From Devosia oryzisoli (GTDB taxonomy: Bacteria; Pseudomonadota; Alphaproteobacteria; Rhizobiales; Devosiaceae), in NCBI RefSeq assembly GCF_014837245.1, contig NZ_JACYFU010000004.1, forward strand, positions 62,001 through 126,000: DNA of 64,000 bases, in the 5' to 3' direction. A program made the translations under genes and the position numbers. Shown piece after piece: positions 28,002-37,375 of the stretch; position 1 is the stretch's first letter, and every line of letters starts with the position of its first letter. The notes below the pieces were generated by a model. That model was not told the DNA's origin. It worked only from the letters and a program-made list of their open reading frames with translations, and made no database searches.

Positions 28002-28088
28002 CAGCGAGAATTTGAATTAAACGCCGCGTATTTACATTGCTCGCAGCTAACTCTTTTCGCCGTGTGGGAAGAGGCCTAGAGCCTTCTG

Positions 28089-29528
28089 ATGCTCCTGCGT
28101 TCGACGTTCATTTATGCGCCGGCTATTCTCTTCACGCGCCTTTCGGCGTTGCTGTTGGTGGCGGTGGCTACGCGCCTCGTCGACCAGACGGAATACGGCC
28201 TACTGACGCTGGTCGTCACCATCGGCGAAATGACCGACATCGCCGTCACCAACTGGTTGCGCATTTCGCTTCTGCGGCTGGGCGGCAAAGGGGATGTCAG
28301 TCGCGGCAGCCTATGGCTCGCCGGGCGCGTCCTGATCCTTACAACGGTGCTCGGCGTCCTGCTTGCGCTCGTTGTGGCGCATCTCGTGGCGCCCGAGCGG
28401 GCAACTGAGTTCGGCCTTGCCGTCGCCGCATATCTTGCGGCAGGCGCCATCAGCCGCTTTGCCCTCACCGTTCTCCAGATGCAGCAGCGTCACTCCACCT
28501 ATTCGCTGCTCGAGTTTGCCCGCGCCGTGCTGCAACTGGCGCTGCCGATTGCGGCAGCCTTCCTGCTGCCGCGCACCTTCTTCGTGCTGTCTCTCGGATC
28601 CAGCCTCGCGGTTCTGCTCTCGGGCACATTGGCCCTCGGGCTTGCCCTCAAACACACCGTCCCCGGCCCGGCGCGCTTCACGGTACGCGAGTTCGTCGGC
28701 TTCGGCGTCCCGCTCGTGGTGATGGCCCTGGTCAGTTTCGGGGTCAACAATGGCGAGCGGCTGTTTCTCAATGCCTACTACGACGCCGGTGCCGTCGCGG
28801 TGTTCGCCGTGGCGTTCGCCTTGGCGCGCCAACCGATCGATACCGTCGCCAACGCCGTTCAGATGGGCGCCTTTCCCGAACTGGTGAGCCGCTTCGACAC
28901 CTCCGGGCCCGGCGAAGCAGCGCGCTATCTGGGTGACATGCTGGCTTTGATGCTGCGCTTGTGCCTCCCCGTCGCGGCCCTGCTCATGGCGCTGAGCGGG
29001 CCAATCGCGGAACTGGTCCTGCCAGCCGGTTACCACGGGCAGGTGGAGGTGCTATTCCCGATCATCGTCCTCTCGGTACTCTTCTCCAACACCGGCAGCT
29101 TCGTCTTTGCCAACATGATCCACGCCCACAAGCGGCCCTGGCTGCTGGTGTGGATCGACGGTGCCGCCTCCGTTGCCACCATCGGGCTCTCCATTGCGCT
29201 GATACCGTCCCTCGCAGAGACGGGCGCCGCACTGGCGTTGGCGGGCGGCACCGGCACCAGCCTTGTTGTGACGATATTCATCAGCCGGCGCCTGACCCCC
29301 ATTCCTGTCCCTTGGGCTGACATGGCGGTGTCGGCCGCCATGGCGCTCGGCGTGGGGGTGACCGCCTATCTGGCCGCAAACACGCTCAAGGAAACCTGGC
29401 CGATTGTGCAGCTCGGCATCGGTGGCGTGAGCGGCGGACTGGTGTTCCTAGGGCTCAATGCCCTGGCCCATCCGAACGAAACGCGCGCCATCGCCCGCCG
29501 CATCCGCGCGCGCCTCGCCATCGGCTAG
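28089..29528 (+). CDS. Wzx-type polysaccharide flippase
   Basis: A 479-residue membrane protein with about 12-14 hydrophobic helices of the MATE/PST (polysaccharide synthase) type. The first helix region carries LRSTFIYAPAILFTRLSALLL and the centre VSFGVNNGERLFLNAYYDAGAVAVFAVA (pattern typical of Wzx helices 7-8). It would flip lipid-linked repeat units to the periplasm. It is divergent from the GT4 unit and convergent with wecG. A second flippase lies at the right end of the window, which suggests two polymers. Confidence 0.9.
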   Translation: MLLRSTFIYAPAILFTRLSALLLVAVATRLVDQTEYGLLTLVVTIGEMTDIAVTNWLRISLLRLGGKGDVSRGSLWLAGRVLILTTVLGVLLALVVAHLVAPERATEFGLAVAAYLAAGAISRFALTVLQMQQRHSTYSLLEFARAVLQLALPIAAAFLLPRTFFVLSLGSSLAVLLSGTLALGLALKHTVPGPARFTVREFVGFGVPLVVMALVSFGVNNGERLFLNAYYDAGAVAVFAVAFALARQPIDTVANAVQMGAFPELVSRFDTSGPGEAARYLGDMLALMLRLCLPVAALLMALSGPIAELVLPAGYHGQVEVLFPIIVLSVLFSNTGSFVFANMIHAHKRPWLLVWIDGAASVATIGLSIALIPSLAETGAALALAGGTGTSLVVTIFISRRLTPIPVPWADMAVSAAMALGVGVTAYLAANTLKETWPIVQLGIGGVSGGLVFLGLNALAHPNETRAIARRIRARLAIG

Positions 29529-29551
29529 GCCTGCTACCGACCGGGAGTGCT

Positions 29552-30328
29552 CTAAAGGGCGCGGCGCTGCCGCAGGGCCCGCCAGATCAGCACGAGGTAG
29601 GCGCTGTTCGTCTCGAAGTAGCGCCGCCAGAGCCGGCGGGGCTCCTGCACAACGCGGAACAGCCACTCGAGGCCAAAAGCCTGCACGAGGCGGGGGGCTC
29701 GGCGCACCTTGCCTCCATAGACGTCGAAGCTGCCGCCCACGCCCATGACGAAACTGGGAAGCAAACGGGCGCGATACCGCTTGAGAAATCGCTCCTTGCG
29801 GGGCGTCGGCAGCGCCACGAAGAGGCAATCGGCGCCCGAGGCGTTGATCACTTCGACCACTTCCTCCTCTGCGGCGATGTCGAAATAACCATGTTGCATG
29901 CCGGCCAGCGCGAGGTTCGGGTGCCGGCGGCCCAAAGTGGCGGCCATTGCGTCCAGCACAGCCCGTTCGGCTCCCAGAAGATAGGGCCGCAACCCCTCCT
30001 CGGCGCAACGGGCCAGAAGCTGCTCCATGACGTCGACGCCCGCGACGCGCTCGCGCACCGGCAGACCGAGCAGCCGCGCTCCCCATAGCACGCCGGCGCC
30101 ATCGACGTTGATGATGTCTGCCCCGGCGACGTCCTCGAACAATTCCGCGCTCTTGCCCATGTTGACGAGCTTGGCCACGTTGACCACCGAATGCAGCATT
30201 GGCGTCCGCTCCCGCATGGCCTGTACTGCAAGGTCGAGCGTCTCGGACATGTCCAGGTCATGCAGCGGCGCGCCGAGAAAATCCCGGCGCCGGGCACTGA
30301 GCAGCGGATGGCGCGCCCAGCTCGACAT
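29552..30328 (-). CDS. wecG: WecG/TagA/CpsF-family glycosyltransferase
   Basis: A 258-residue GT26 enzyme. Family marks are NVDGAGVLWGARLLG (substrate Asp), RVAGVDVME, YLLGAE, and the LFVALPTPRKERFL stretch near the C-terminus, followed by GVGGSFDVYGGK. WecG transfers ManNAcA and TagA transfers ManNAc to lipid-linked GlcNAc. With wecB and wecC directly upstream, transfer of ManNAcA is the likely job. The start is the ATG at 30328, two bases after the wecC stop; the frame is open another 128 codons but that part is the wecC shadow. Confidence 0.88.
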   Translation of the reverse strand: MSSWARHPLLSARRRDFLGAPLHDLDMSETLDLAVQAMRERTPMLHSVVNVAKLVNMGKSAELFEDVAGADIINVDGAGVLWGARLLGLPVRERVAGVDVMEQLLARCAEEGLRPYLLGAERAVLDAMAATLGRRHPNLALAGMQHGYFDIAAEEEVVEVINASGADCLFVALPTPRKERFLKRYRARLLPSFVMGVGGSFDVYGGKVRRAPRLVQAFGLEWLFRVVQEPRRLWRRYFETNSAYLVLIWRALRQRRAL

Positions 30329-30330
30329 GT

Positions 30331-31662
30331 TCAGGCTGCCCTGTCGGTACTGCGCCGGCGCGGCCGCAGGATGGAATTGCGCCCTTCGATGCGGGCGTCC
30401 GTGCGGCGCGCCTTGCGCCAGGTCCATAGCCCGCGCGTGTCGATCAGCTTCTTGTCCTTGAGCGCCTCCGGATCGATCAGGCTGAACTGGCGATGATCCA
30501 CCAGCAACACGACGATATCGGCCCGGTCGATCGCGTCCAGCGCGTCGGTGAAGACAATGCCGAGGCCTTCCAGATCGTGCGGCAGGCCCTTGGCATGCGG
30601 CTCGGCCGCCACCACTAATACGCCGCCTAGGCCCGCAAGGTGACGCACCACCTCCACCGCTGGGCTCTCGCGCATGTCGTCGATGTTGGGCTTGAAGCTG
30701 AGACCCAGGCACGCCACGGTCTGCCGCTTACCCGGCACAAGGATTTTCTCGACGTCCTGCACCACGCCCATGGGACGCGCTGAATTGATCTGCCGCGCCG
30801 TGCGCATCATCGGCGTCTGCTCGGGCGCTGCATCGATGATGAAATAGGGATCGACGGCGATGCAGTGCCCGCCAACGCCAGGCCCGGGGCTGAGGATGTT
30901 GACGCGCGGATGCTTGTTGGCGAGTTCGATGACTTCCCAGACGTTGAGGCGCAGATGCTGGCACACGGCCGCCAGTTCATTGGCAAAGCCGATATTGACG
31001 TCGCGGAAGGCGTTTTCCGTGAGCTTGACCAGTTCGGCGCTTTCCGCGCTGGTGATGTAGAGATCGCCTGCAACAAAGCTTGTATAGAGGTCGACCGCAC
31101 GCTTGGAGGAGCCTGCCGATAGTCCGCCGATGGAGCGGTCGTTGTCGATGAGTTCGGTCAGAACCTTGCCCGGCAGCACGCGCTCGGGTGAATAGGCCAC
31201 GAATACATCAGCATCATCGGGGTTGACGTGCGGGAATTTCAGATCCGGCCGCAACTCGGCGAGCAGCATCGTCATCTTGCGCGTCGTGCCGACCGGGGAC
31301 GTGGATTCGAGCACCACAAGATCGCCACGCTTGAGCACCGGCGCCACGGCGCGCGCGGCGGCCATGACATGGCTCACATCGGCCTTGTGCTCGGTCGTGA
31401 ACGGAGTGGGCACGGCGATGATGTGGGCATCGGCCGGTTGCGCTTCGCCAAAGGCCCTAAGCTTGCCCTCGGCCACAACGCGGCTGATCAGACCGTCGAG
31501 TTCGGGCTCCACGATGTGGATTTCGCCTCGATTGACCTTCTCGACAACGCTCGGATTGACATCGACGCCACGAACGTCGAGCCCGGCCCTGGCAAAGACG
31601 GCGCAGGTGGGCAGGCCGATATAGCCCATGCCGATAACGGAGACAGCGCGAATCTTAGACAT
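30331..31662 (-). CDS. wecC: UDP-N-acetyl-D-mannosamine dehydrogenase
   Basis: A 443-residue UDP-sugar dehydrogenase. The NAD-binding loop is VIGMGYIGLP (9-18). The active cysteine is C267 in GVGGHCIAVDPYF. YSPERVLPG and CLGLSFKPNIDDMRESP mark the UDP-ManNAc/UDP-GlcNAc dehydrogenase group rather than UDP-glucose dehydrogenase. It oxidises UDP-ManNAc to UDP-ManNAcA with two NAD+. Its start overlaps wecB by 8 bases. The basic 35-residue tail (after DTRGLW) is longer than usual. Confidence 0.93.
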   Translation of the reverse strand: MSKIRAVSVIGMGYIGLPTCAVFARAGLDVRGVDVNPSVVEKVNRGEIHIVEPELDGLISRVVAEGKLRAFGEAQPADAHIIAVPTPFTTEHKADVSHVMAAARAVAPVLKRGDLVVLESTSPVGTTRKMTMLLAELRPDLKFPHVNPDDADVFVAYSPERVLPGKVLTELIDNDRSIGGLSAGSSKRAVDLYTSFVAGDLYITSAESAELVKLTENAFRDVNIGFANELAAVCQHLRLNVWEVIELANKHPRVNILSPGPGVGGHCIAVDPYFIIDAAPEQTPMMRTARQINSARPMGVVQDVEKILVPGKRQTVACLGLSFKPNIDDMRESPAVEVVRHLAGLGGVLVVAAEPHAKGLPHDLEGLGIVFTDALDAIDRADIVVLLVDHRQFSLIDPEALKDKKLIDTRGLWTWRKARRTDARIEGRNSILRPRRRSTDRAA

Positions 31663-32806
31663 TGTGCATCAACTCCTCGAGGATGCGCCTGCTGGCCCGT
31701 CCGTCCCCATAGGGGTTGTGACGCTGAGCCATAGCAGAATAGGCGGACGGATCGTCCAGTAGCCGGGTGCAACTGGCCACGATAAGGTCGGTGTCGGTGC
31801 CCACGAGCCGGGCGGTGCCGGCCGCGATGCCCTCGGGGCGCTCCGTGTTGTCGCGCAGCACCAGCACTGGCTTGCCCAGCGACGGCGCCTCTTCCTGGAC
31901 ACCACCGCTGTCGGTGAGAATGAGATAGCTGTGCTTTTGCAGATAGAGGAACGGCAGGTAGTCCTGCGGTTCGATGAGGACCACGTTGGGCACACCGCCC
32001 AAGATCGTCTCGACCGGGCCTCGCACATTCGGGTTGGGATGCACCGGATAGACGATCTGCACGTCGCCCCGGCTCGCCAGAATTTGAAGCGCCGCGCAGA
32101 TGCGCTCGATGCCGCCATTGTGGTTCTCGCGGCGATGCCCGGTGACGAGGATCAACTTCCTGGCCGGGTCGAGGAACGGAAAGCTTGCCCCGAGAGCTGC
32201 GGCAAGCGAGCGGTCCTCGTCCACCTGCTGCGAGAAGTGCAGGAGCGTGTCGATGACGGTGTTGCCGGTGACAAAGATTCGGGTCGCGTCCTTGCCTTCG
32301 GACAGCAGGTTGTCGCGCGCTTCGGGGGTCGGAGCGAAATGCCAGGTGGCGATCTCGCCGGCCACGCGCCGGTTGAACTCCTCGGGAAAGGGAAAGTCGA
32401 TATTGTGGCTGCGCAGGCCTGCTTCGATATGCGCGACCGGAATGCGCTTGTAGAACGCGGCCATCGCAGCGGCCATCGCCGTCGTCGTATCGCCCTGCAC
32501 GATCACCATGTCCGGCTTGGCGCGATCCAGCACATCGGCCATGCCGGTCAGAACCTTGGCCGTGACATCGAATAATGTCTGGCCCGGCTGCATGATGTTA
32601 AGATCGTAGTGGACCGGCATCCCCGTCAGCGCCACGACCTGGTCGACCATCTCGCGATGCTGCCCGGTCACGCAGACTTCGGTGTCCAGCTCGGCATGCG
32701 CGAGCGCTTCGCGAATAACGGGGAAGCACTTGAGCGCCTCGGGGCGCGTGCCGAAAACGATCAGAAATTTCTTTCTCTCTCTCAGAAAATTCCCGATGTG
32801 ATTCAT
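31655..32806 (-). CDS. wecB: UDP-N-acetylglucosamine 2-epimerase (non-hydrolysing)
   Basis: A 383-residue GT-B-fold epimerase. FGTRPEALK at the N-terminus, VQGDTTTAMA, HIEAGLRS, VTGHRRENHNGG and the SGGVQEEAPSLGKPVLVLR stretch are diagnostic for WecB. It interconverts UDP-GlcNAc and UDP-ManNAc and feeds WecC. The start is the ATG at 32806 (MNHIGNF...); a further 22 codons upstream are open but not family-like. It is the first gene of wecB-wecC-wecG and faces a perfect CtrA-type box 89 bases upstream. Confidence 0.95.
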   Translation of the reverse strand: MNHIGNFLRERKKFLIVFGTRPEALKCFPVIREALAHAELDTEVCVTGQHREMVDQVVALTGMPVHYDLNIMQPGQTLFDVTAKVLTGMADVLDRAKPDMVIVQGDTTTAMAAAMAAFYKRIPVAHIEAGLRSHNIDFPFPEEFNRRVAGEIATWHFAPTPEARDNLLSEGKDATRIFVTGNTVIDTLLHFSQQVDEDRSLAAALGASFPFLDPARKLILVTGHRRENHNGGIERICAALQILASRGDVQIVYPVHPNPNVRGPVETILGGVPNVVLIEPQDYLPFLYLQKHSYLILTDSGGVQEEAPSLGKPVLVLRDNTERPEGIAAGTARLVGTDTDLIVASCTRLLDDPSAYSAMAQRHNPYGDGRASRRILEELMHNV

Positions 32807-32894
32807 GTAAAGCGCGCCACCTGTGCACAGGTTGTCGAGTCCGACCCCTACCCCAGCTTTATAGCGAGGCACTGGGTGGCGCGGTTTTGGAACT

Positions 32895-32909
32895 TTAAGA
32901 TTTGGTTAA
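32895..32909. promoter_or_regulatory. CtrA-type box in the wecB / GINT1-like divergent promoter
   Basis: TTAA (32895-32898), seven bases, TTAAC (32906-32910); read on the minus strand it gives TTAACCA, the most conserved half of the CtrA site. It lies 89 bases before wecB and 44 before the proposed start of the divergent gene, in an AT-rich 146-base gap. Confidence 0.6.
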
Positions 32910-32952
32910 CTACTAAACTGGTTCACTCTATTTGAAACAAAAAGGGTTGAGA

Positions 32953-34443
32953 GTGCCGGAAAAACTGCGAGACTCGTCTCAGAAATTCGGAAGTACTTGC
33001 AAGTTGAATAAAATTGTCTTGAATTCACCGGCCCCTTGGCGCCGCTGGCACAGCCTGCTGGCAAGGCGGCTTTGCGATGCCGGCTGGTCGGTCAGGGCCG
33101 ATCTGGGACCTACTGTGCCACGAGGCGCGCTCGACCGCCTGCTGGCCCTCGAAGCGCGCCGGTTCGGCGGGAGTCTGGCCACCAGGGACGCGCCGCCAGC
33201 GGAACTGGTTGACGGACCCGGGACAGGCGATGCCGTGGTGTACCTCACCACGGGGGCAGACATGGTTCCAACGGCGACACCCACTTTCCGCCTGACCATC
33301 AATGGGCACTCCGATCTCGCGGGCGGCCTTGCCCAAGTGCTGCGCACGGGCGATCTGCCCGAACTCACCCTGTGGCTGGACGATCGCGCTGTTCTCTCCG
33401 CGCGCCCCATGCTGTCGGACCGCCTGTGGCTGAGCCGCATGTGCGACGAGATCCTGGCCGGCGCGGTGGGCCTCGTGGAAAGCGGCCTCAAGCGATGGCA
33501 GGCGGGTCTACTGGAGCCGATGGAGGCTCCCGGAATGAGCCCGTCCACCCCAAGCCTCATGCGTTACTACCTGCCAAACTTGGTGGCACAAGGGGCCCGA
33601 CGCGCGGTGGCGAAGCTGGGGTCGCGCCGGCCCTTCTACTGGCAAGTAGCCTACCGCCCCGCCCGTCCGGGCATTGACCCGCTGAGCCCAGGCCTCGGCA
33701 ACGCTCCCTTCACCGTTCTGCCGGACGATGGCACGCGTTTCTACGCCGATCCATTCGTGATCGCCCGCAGCGGGGGCGTCTTCCTTTTCGTGGAAGAGTT
33801 TCCGTACAGCCTCGGCCGCGGCATCATTTCCGTCAGCCAATTGGCTTCCGACGGCACCTTCGGAACGCCGCGCGAGGTTCTGCGCGAGCCCCACCACCTG
33901 TCCTACCCCCAGGTGTTCGAACAGGAGGGGGACGTGTTCATGCTGCCCGAAAGCGGCGGCGCAAATCAACTTGTGCTCTACCGCGCGGAGGAGTTTCCGC
34001 ACCGTTGGGCGCGCGACACGGTGCTATTGGACGGCGTCGACGTCAATGATGCGACCGTGGTCTCGCGGGAAGGCGCGTATTACCTCATCGGGACGGAGCG
34101 CCTTGGCCCCGGCAGCGCATCGGACCGCATGGTGGTCTACCATTCGCCGACCCTGCGTGGCCCATGGACGCCGCACCCGCTCAATCCCATTCTTATCGAT
34201 CGCGCCGGCGCCAGGCCCGGTGGCGCCGTTCTCAAGCAGGATGGACGGCTCTGGCTCAAGGTGCAGGACGGCTCGACCGCCTACGGGGGCGGGTTGGGAC
34301 TGCGCGAAATCATCGATCTCAATGTGCACAACGTCAGGTTCGGCCCTGTGGTCCCCATTGCCATGGGAACCGCCTGGCACCGCACCGGCATCCATACGCT
34401 CAACATCGACGAGGAATGGGAAGTGGTCGACAGCGCTGGCTAA
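32953..34443 (+). CDS. GINT1-like beta-propeller protein of polysaccharide loci
   Basis: A ~496-residue protein. The N-terminal ~200 residues resemble the degenerate formyl-transferase-like half seen in such proteins (SLLARRLCDAGWSVRADLGP). From ~230 it has five repeated beta-blades with GH43-like turns: FYADPFVIA, YPQVFEQEGDVFMLPESG, VNDATVVSREGAYYLIGTE, PGGAVLKQDGRLWL. This C-terminal part matches the N-terminal domain of glucosamine inositolphosphorylceramide transferases. Function unproven; transfer or modification of an EPS side group is plausible. Start uncertain: a GTG at 32953 after AAAGGG is used. If the AT-rich element at 33004-33029 is regulatory, the true start may be later, but no good codon follows. 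Confidence 0.65.
   Translation: MPEKLRDSSQKFGSTCKLNKIVLNSPAPWRRWHSLLARRLCDAGWSVRADLGPTVPRGALDRLLALEARRFGGSLATRDAPPAELVDGPGTGDAVVYLTTGADMVPTATPTFRLTINGHSDLAGGLAQVLRTGDLPELTLWLDDRAVLSARPMLSDRLWLSRMCDEILAGAVGLVESGLKRWQAGLLEPMEAPGMSPSTPSLMRYYLPNLVAQGARRAVAKLGSRRPFYWQVAYRPARPGIDPLSPGLGNAPFTVLPDDGTRFYADPFVIARSGGVFLFVEEFPYSLGRGIISVSQLASDGTFGTPREVLREPHHLSYPQVFEQEGDVFMLPESGGANQLVLYRAEEFPHRWARDTVLLDGVDVNDATVVSREGAYYLIGTERLGPGSASDRMVVYHSPTLRGPWTPHPLNPILIDRAGARPGGAVLKQDGRLWLKVQDGSTAYGGGLGLREIIDLNVHNVRFGPVVPIAMGTAWHRTGIHTLNIDEEWEVVDSAG
33004..33029 (+). repeat. AT-rich 26-base element, copy 1
   Basis: A 26-base stretch with TTGAATAAA, then ATTGTCTT, then a GAATT-CACC end. It matches 24 of 27 aligned positions (one gap) with the element at 50757-50783 before the protease gene. 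Here it falls inside the N-terminal part of the proposed frame of the GINT1-like gene, which casts doubt on that start. Confidence 0.5.
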
Positions 34444-35705
34444 TCGACCGGACCTCGGCTGCTCCGCGCGGCCGGAAAAGCGAGCAGCAGGGTAAAGAGC
34501 AGCGTGATGATCGGCTGCTTGGCCGAGAAAGTGTTGTTCGAAAGCGACGCCAGGATCATCGTGCCGGTGCCGATCCACGCCGCGAGCGGCGCCCCGCGCA
34601 GCAACCGCCACAAGATCCAGAGGATGACCCCGGTAAAGACCAGCGCCATGGGCACGCCAAAGGTCAGGCCGATCACCACCTGCGCGCTTTCGATGAACGG
34701 CAGCCCGAGCCGGTCGTTGACCAGCGCGAGAAGATCGGCTGGGGGCATGCCAAAGAGCCATTCTTTCCACCCCACCATGCCGAAGACTTCGTAGATGGTG
34801 ACCCGGGCAAAGAAGTTTTCGTCAAAGAGCGTTCCGCCGAAGCGGGAGAGGAGCCCTCCGGCCGCGAGGATGGCCGTGAGGATGAGGCCGCCCACGAGCG
34901 TCATTACAAGAACGAACAGCCGCGCGACCCGCGTATGCCGCACGGACAGGCCCGGCCAGGGTAGCACCAGAAGGAGAACCAGCAGTTCCCCCACCGCCAG
35001 CAGCAGCGCGAACCGGGCGCCCGAAGCCGCGCAGCCGACAAGGAGAATACAAATTGCCAGCACCCGCACCCACAACCGCCATTGCGCCAGCGGCACGAAG
35101 CCAATTGCCATCGCGCAAAGGGCACCCAGCGCCAGCGGATGCTCGGAAAGCCCGAGGGGCCGGAAGGTCAGCTCTTCAAGGCCATAGGGCAGGACCCGAT
35201 GATGGGTGGCCGCCTCACCGATACCGATGATAGCGCTCGCAATCAGCATCACCAGGGTGAAGTGGCCGAGCGCGCGGCGCGCCTCCTGCCCCAGCGCCAG
35301 CAGAATGATCCCGGCCGCTCCGGCGACCAGATAGCTGTCGAGCACGAAGACGATGGCGCCGGCACGCCCCATGGCAATGTAAAGCACCGACATCGCCGTC
35401 AGGATGACCATGTACCAGAACAAGGACCGGAACTTGCCGATCTCGTCCCCCATGAGCCGGAACGGGCGGGCAGCAAGGGTGATCGGCAGCAGCACAAAGA
35501 TGAGGTAGCTGCCCAGGTGTAGCTTCTCGTAGAAGCTGCCGCCCTCGCCGGTATAGGCAAAGACGCCGTCCATCAGCAGAGGCGAGATATTGATCCGCAC
35601 GGCCAGGGCAAACCCCATGGCCACCACCAGAAGCATCAGGACAGCCTGATTGCGACGGATTTGGTCGGGGATGTCGCGGTCTGGGCGCAGCGCCGGATAG
35701 GTCAC
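34440..35705 (-). CDS. VpsF/Wzy-like polysaccharide polymerase
   Basis: A 421-residue membrane protein with about ten hydrophobic helices and a long central periplasmic loop. The pattern of helices and stretches such as RPLGLSEHPLALGALCAM and LFGMPPADLLALVNDRLG matches the VpsF group of polysaccharide polymerase/ligase proteins (O-antigen-polymerase superfamily). It probably polymerises or ligates repeat units in the periplasm. The start is a GTG at 35705 with no strong ribosome site. It is convergent with the GINT1-like gene (4-base overlap) and divergent from the Wzz-like gene. Confidence 0.8.
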   Translation of the reverse strand: MTYPALRPDRDIPDQIRRNQAVLMLLVVAMGFALAVRINISPLLMDGVFAYTGEGGSFYEKLHLGSYLIFVLLPITLAARPFRLMGDEIGKFRSLFWYMVILTAMSVLYIAMGRAGAIVFVLDSYLVAGAAGIILLALGQEARRALGHFTLVMLIASAIIGIGEAATHHRVLPYGLEELTFRPLGLSEHPLALGALCAMAIGFVPLAQWRLWVRVLAICILLVGCAASGARFALLLAVGELLVLLLVLPWPGLSVRHTRVARLFVLVMTLVGGLILTAILAAGGLLSRFGGTLFDENFFARVTIYEVFGMVGWKEWLFGMPPADLLALVNDRLGLPFIESAQVVIGLTFGVPMALVFTGVILWILWRLLRGAPLAAWIGTGTMILASLSNNTFSAKQPIITLLFTLLLAFPAARSSRGPVD

Positions 35706-35832
35706 GTTTCACCACTCGCGGGAAAGCACGGCGTCCAGCTTAACCAAGAATGAGCATTCCGGCGGCGGTCGGTCCGGCACGGTGTATAAGCTCTTAACAC
35801 TAGGCCATTTTGGAAAACGAGGCGTTAATGCC

Positions 35833-37368
35833 ATGTCCGACCTCGCCAGCCCCAGCCCCTCCCGCTCCGGAGCGCGCGCGTTCTCTCGCCTCGACTATGA
35901 TCCGCAGTGGCGCCAGCGCGAGCCGGCCAACTCCGCACTGCCGACCGACAGATCAGGCCCAGCCGAAGCCGCGACCACCGTCACCCTCGACAAGATCGGC
36001 GACTTTCTCGAACTCGATTTCGGCCGCCTGTTCGTCTGGGTCGGCAGCGGCAGGCGCCTCATCACCGTGCTCGCCCTCACGGGTGCCGTAGCCGGTGCAG
36101 GTTTCGGCGTCTTCAGCACGCCCCGCTACACCGTCACAACCGACATCATGATCGATCCGGGTAGTCTCCAGGTGGTCGATCGCGACCTCTTTAGCCAGCC
36201 CGGCGCCATTGATGGGCAGGTGCTCACCGCTGGCAGCAAGCTGCGCGTCCTCACCTCGCGCAACGTGCTGTCTCGCGTCGTCGCCGATCTCGACCTGACG
36301 GCCGATCCAGAATTCAACGGCACCCGTCAGCCACTGATTTCCCTGCCGAGTTTCGGATCGAGCGGGCCGGCCGAAGATTCTGCCGTGGTCGCGCTCAAAA
36401 GCTTGAGCGAGCACATCTCCACGACCGCAGACGAGAAGTCCTTCGTTGCCAGTCTCAACGTGTCCTCCGAGGATACGGGCAAGGCCATTGCGATCTCGGG
36501 CGGCATCGTCAAAGCCTTCAAGGCCGAGTTGGCTGACGCGGAGGCCGACGGCGCCGCGCGCGCTGCAGCTTCGCTCGATAGCCGCCTCGGCGAACTCAAG
36601 GCAGACGTTCAGCAGGCGGAGCAGGCAGTGGAGGCGTTCCGGCGCCGCAATAACCTCTCCACAGCGGCCGACGGGCAGCTGGTCAGCACACAGACCATGA
36701 GCGCCATCAACGCGCAGGTGGTGAACGCACAGGCACGGCTCATCGAGGCGCAGACGGCCTTTGACAGCCTCGTCGCCGCCGGCCCCCAGGCCAGTCCCGC
36801 CGACCCGTCGGCCGCTTCAAGCCTTTCGGCGCTGCGCGACAAGGCAGCGGCCCTGCAACAGCAATTGCTGTCTCAGTCCATGATCTATGGCCCCCGGCAC
36901 CCCACCATTGTCAGCCTTGAAGCAGAGCGAAATGTCGTGACGGCGCAGATCAACGCCGAAGTGCAGCGCGCGGTCAACGGCGCCAAGGCCGCTGTCACCC
37001 AGGCGCAGGCCAATCTGGACGCGCTGACCGACCGATCGCAGAGCCTCACCAGCGCCGTCTTTTCCGACAACGCGCTGCAGGTGCAACTGCGCGAGCTGGA
37101 ACGGGACGCGGCCGCCAAGACCGCCGTCTACGAGAGCTTCCTGGCGCGCGCCAAGCAGATCACGGAACGCGAGCAGATCGACACCACCAATGTGCGCGTC
37201 ATCTCCACCGCCGTTCCGCCACCGGGCCGCTCCTGGCCCCCGCGCACCGTGGTGATGATCGCACTCGGAGCCATCGGCGGGGCCGTGCTGGGTCTGCTTG
37301 CCGCCATCGGTCTTGGCGTGCTGGGAGACCTGCGACGCTCTCCCCGGCTCCGCGGCGAGCGCGCCTGA
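35833..37368 (+). CDS. Wzz/GumC-type polysaccharide co-polymerase without kinase domain
   Basis: A 511-residue protein. Helix 1 is near residues ~75-97 (LITVLALTGAVAGAGFGVF), followed by the Wzz segment (YTVTTDIMIDP...) and a long coiled-coil region. It ends with a second helix (VVMIALGAIGGAVLGLLAAIGLGVLG) after the Pro-rich AVPPPGRSWPP motif. There is no cytoplasmic BY-kinase, so it is GumC/ExoP-N-like and controls chain length. The start is the ATG at 35833; the frame extends 17 codons up. It precedes a GT4 gene by 7 bases. The second PCP, with a kinase, is at 45521-47632. Confidence 0.88.
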   Translation: MSDLASPSPSRSGARAFSRLDYDPQWRQREPANSALPTDRSGPAEAATTVTLDKIGDFLELDFGRLFVWVGSGRRLITVLALTGAVAGAGFGVFSTPRYTVTTDIMIDPGSLQVVDRDLFSQPGAIDGQVLTAGSKLRVLTSRNVLSRVVADLDLTADPEFNGTRQPLISLPSFGSSGPAEDSAVVALKSLSEHISTTADEKSFVASLNVSSEDTGKAIAISGGIVKAFKAELADAEADGAARAAASLDSRLGELKADVQQAEQAVEAFRRRNNLSTAADGQLVSTQTMSAINAQVVNAQARLIEAQTAFDSLVAAGPQASPADPSAASSLSALRDKAAALQQQLLSQSMIYGPRHPTIVSLEAERNVVTAQINAEVQRAVNGAKAAVTQAQANLDALTDRSQSLTSAVFSDNALQVQLRELERDAAAKTAVYESFLARAKQITEREQIDTTNVRVISTAVPPPGRSWPPRTVVMIALGAIGGAVLGLLAAIGLGVLGDLRRSPRLRGERA

Positions 37369-37375
37369 TCCAGCG

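Noticed and set aside
29529..29551. Possible terminator between the convergent flippase and wecG genes
   Set aside because: Only 23 bases and no clear stem with a T-tract.
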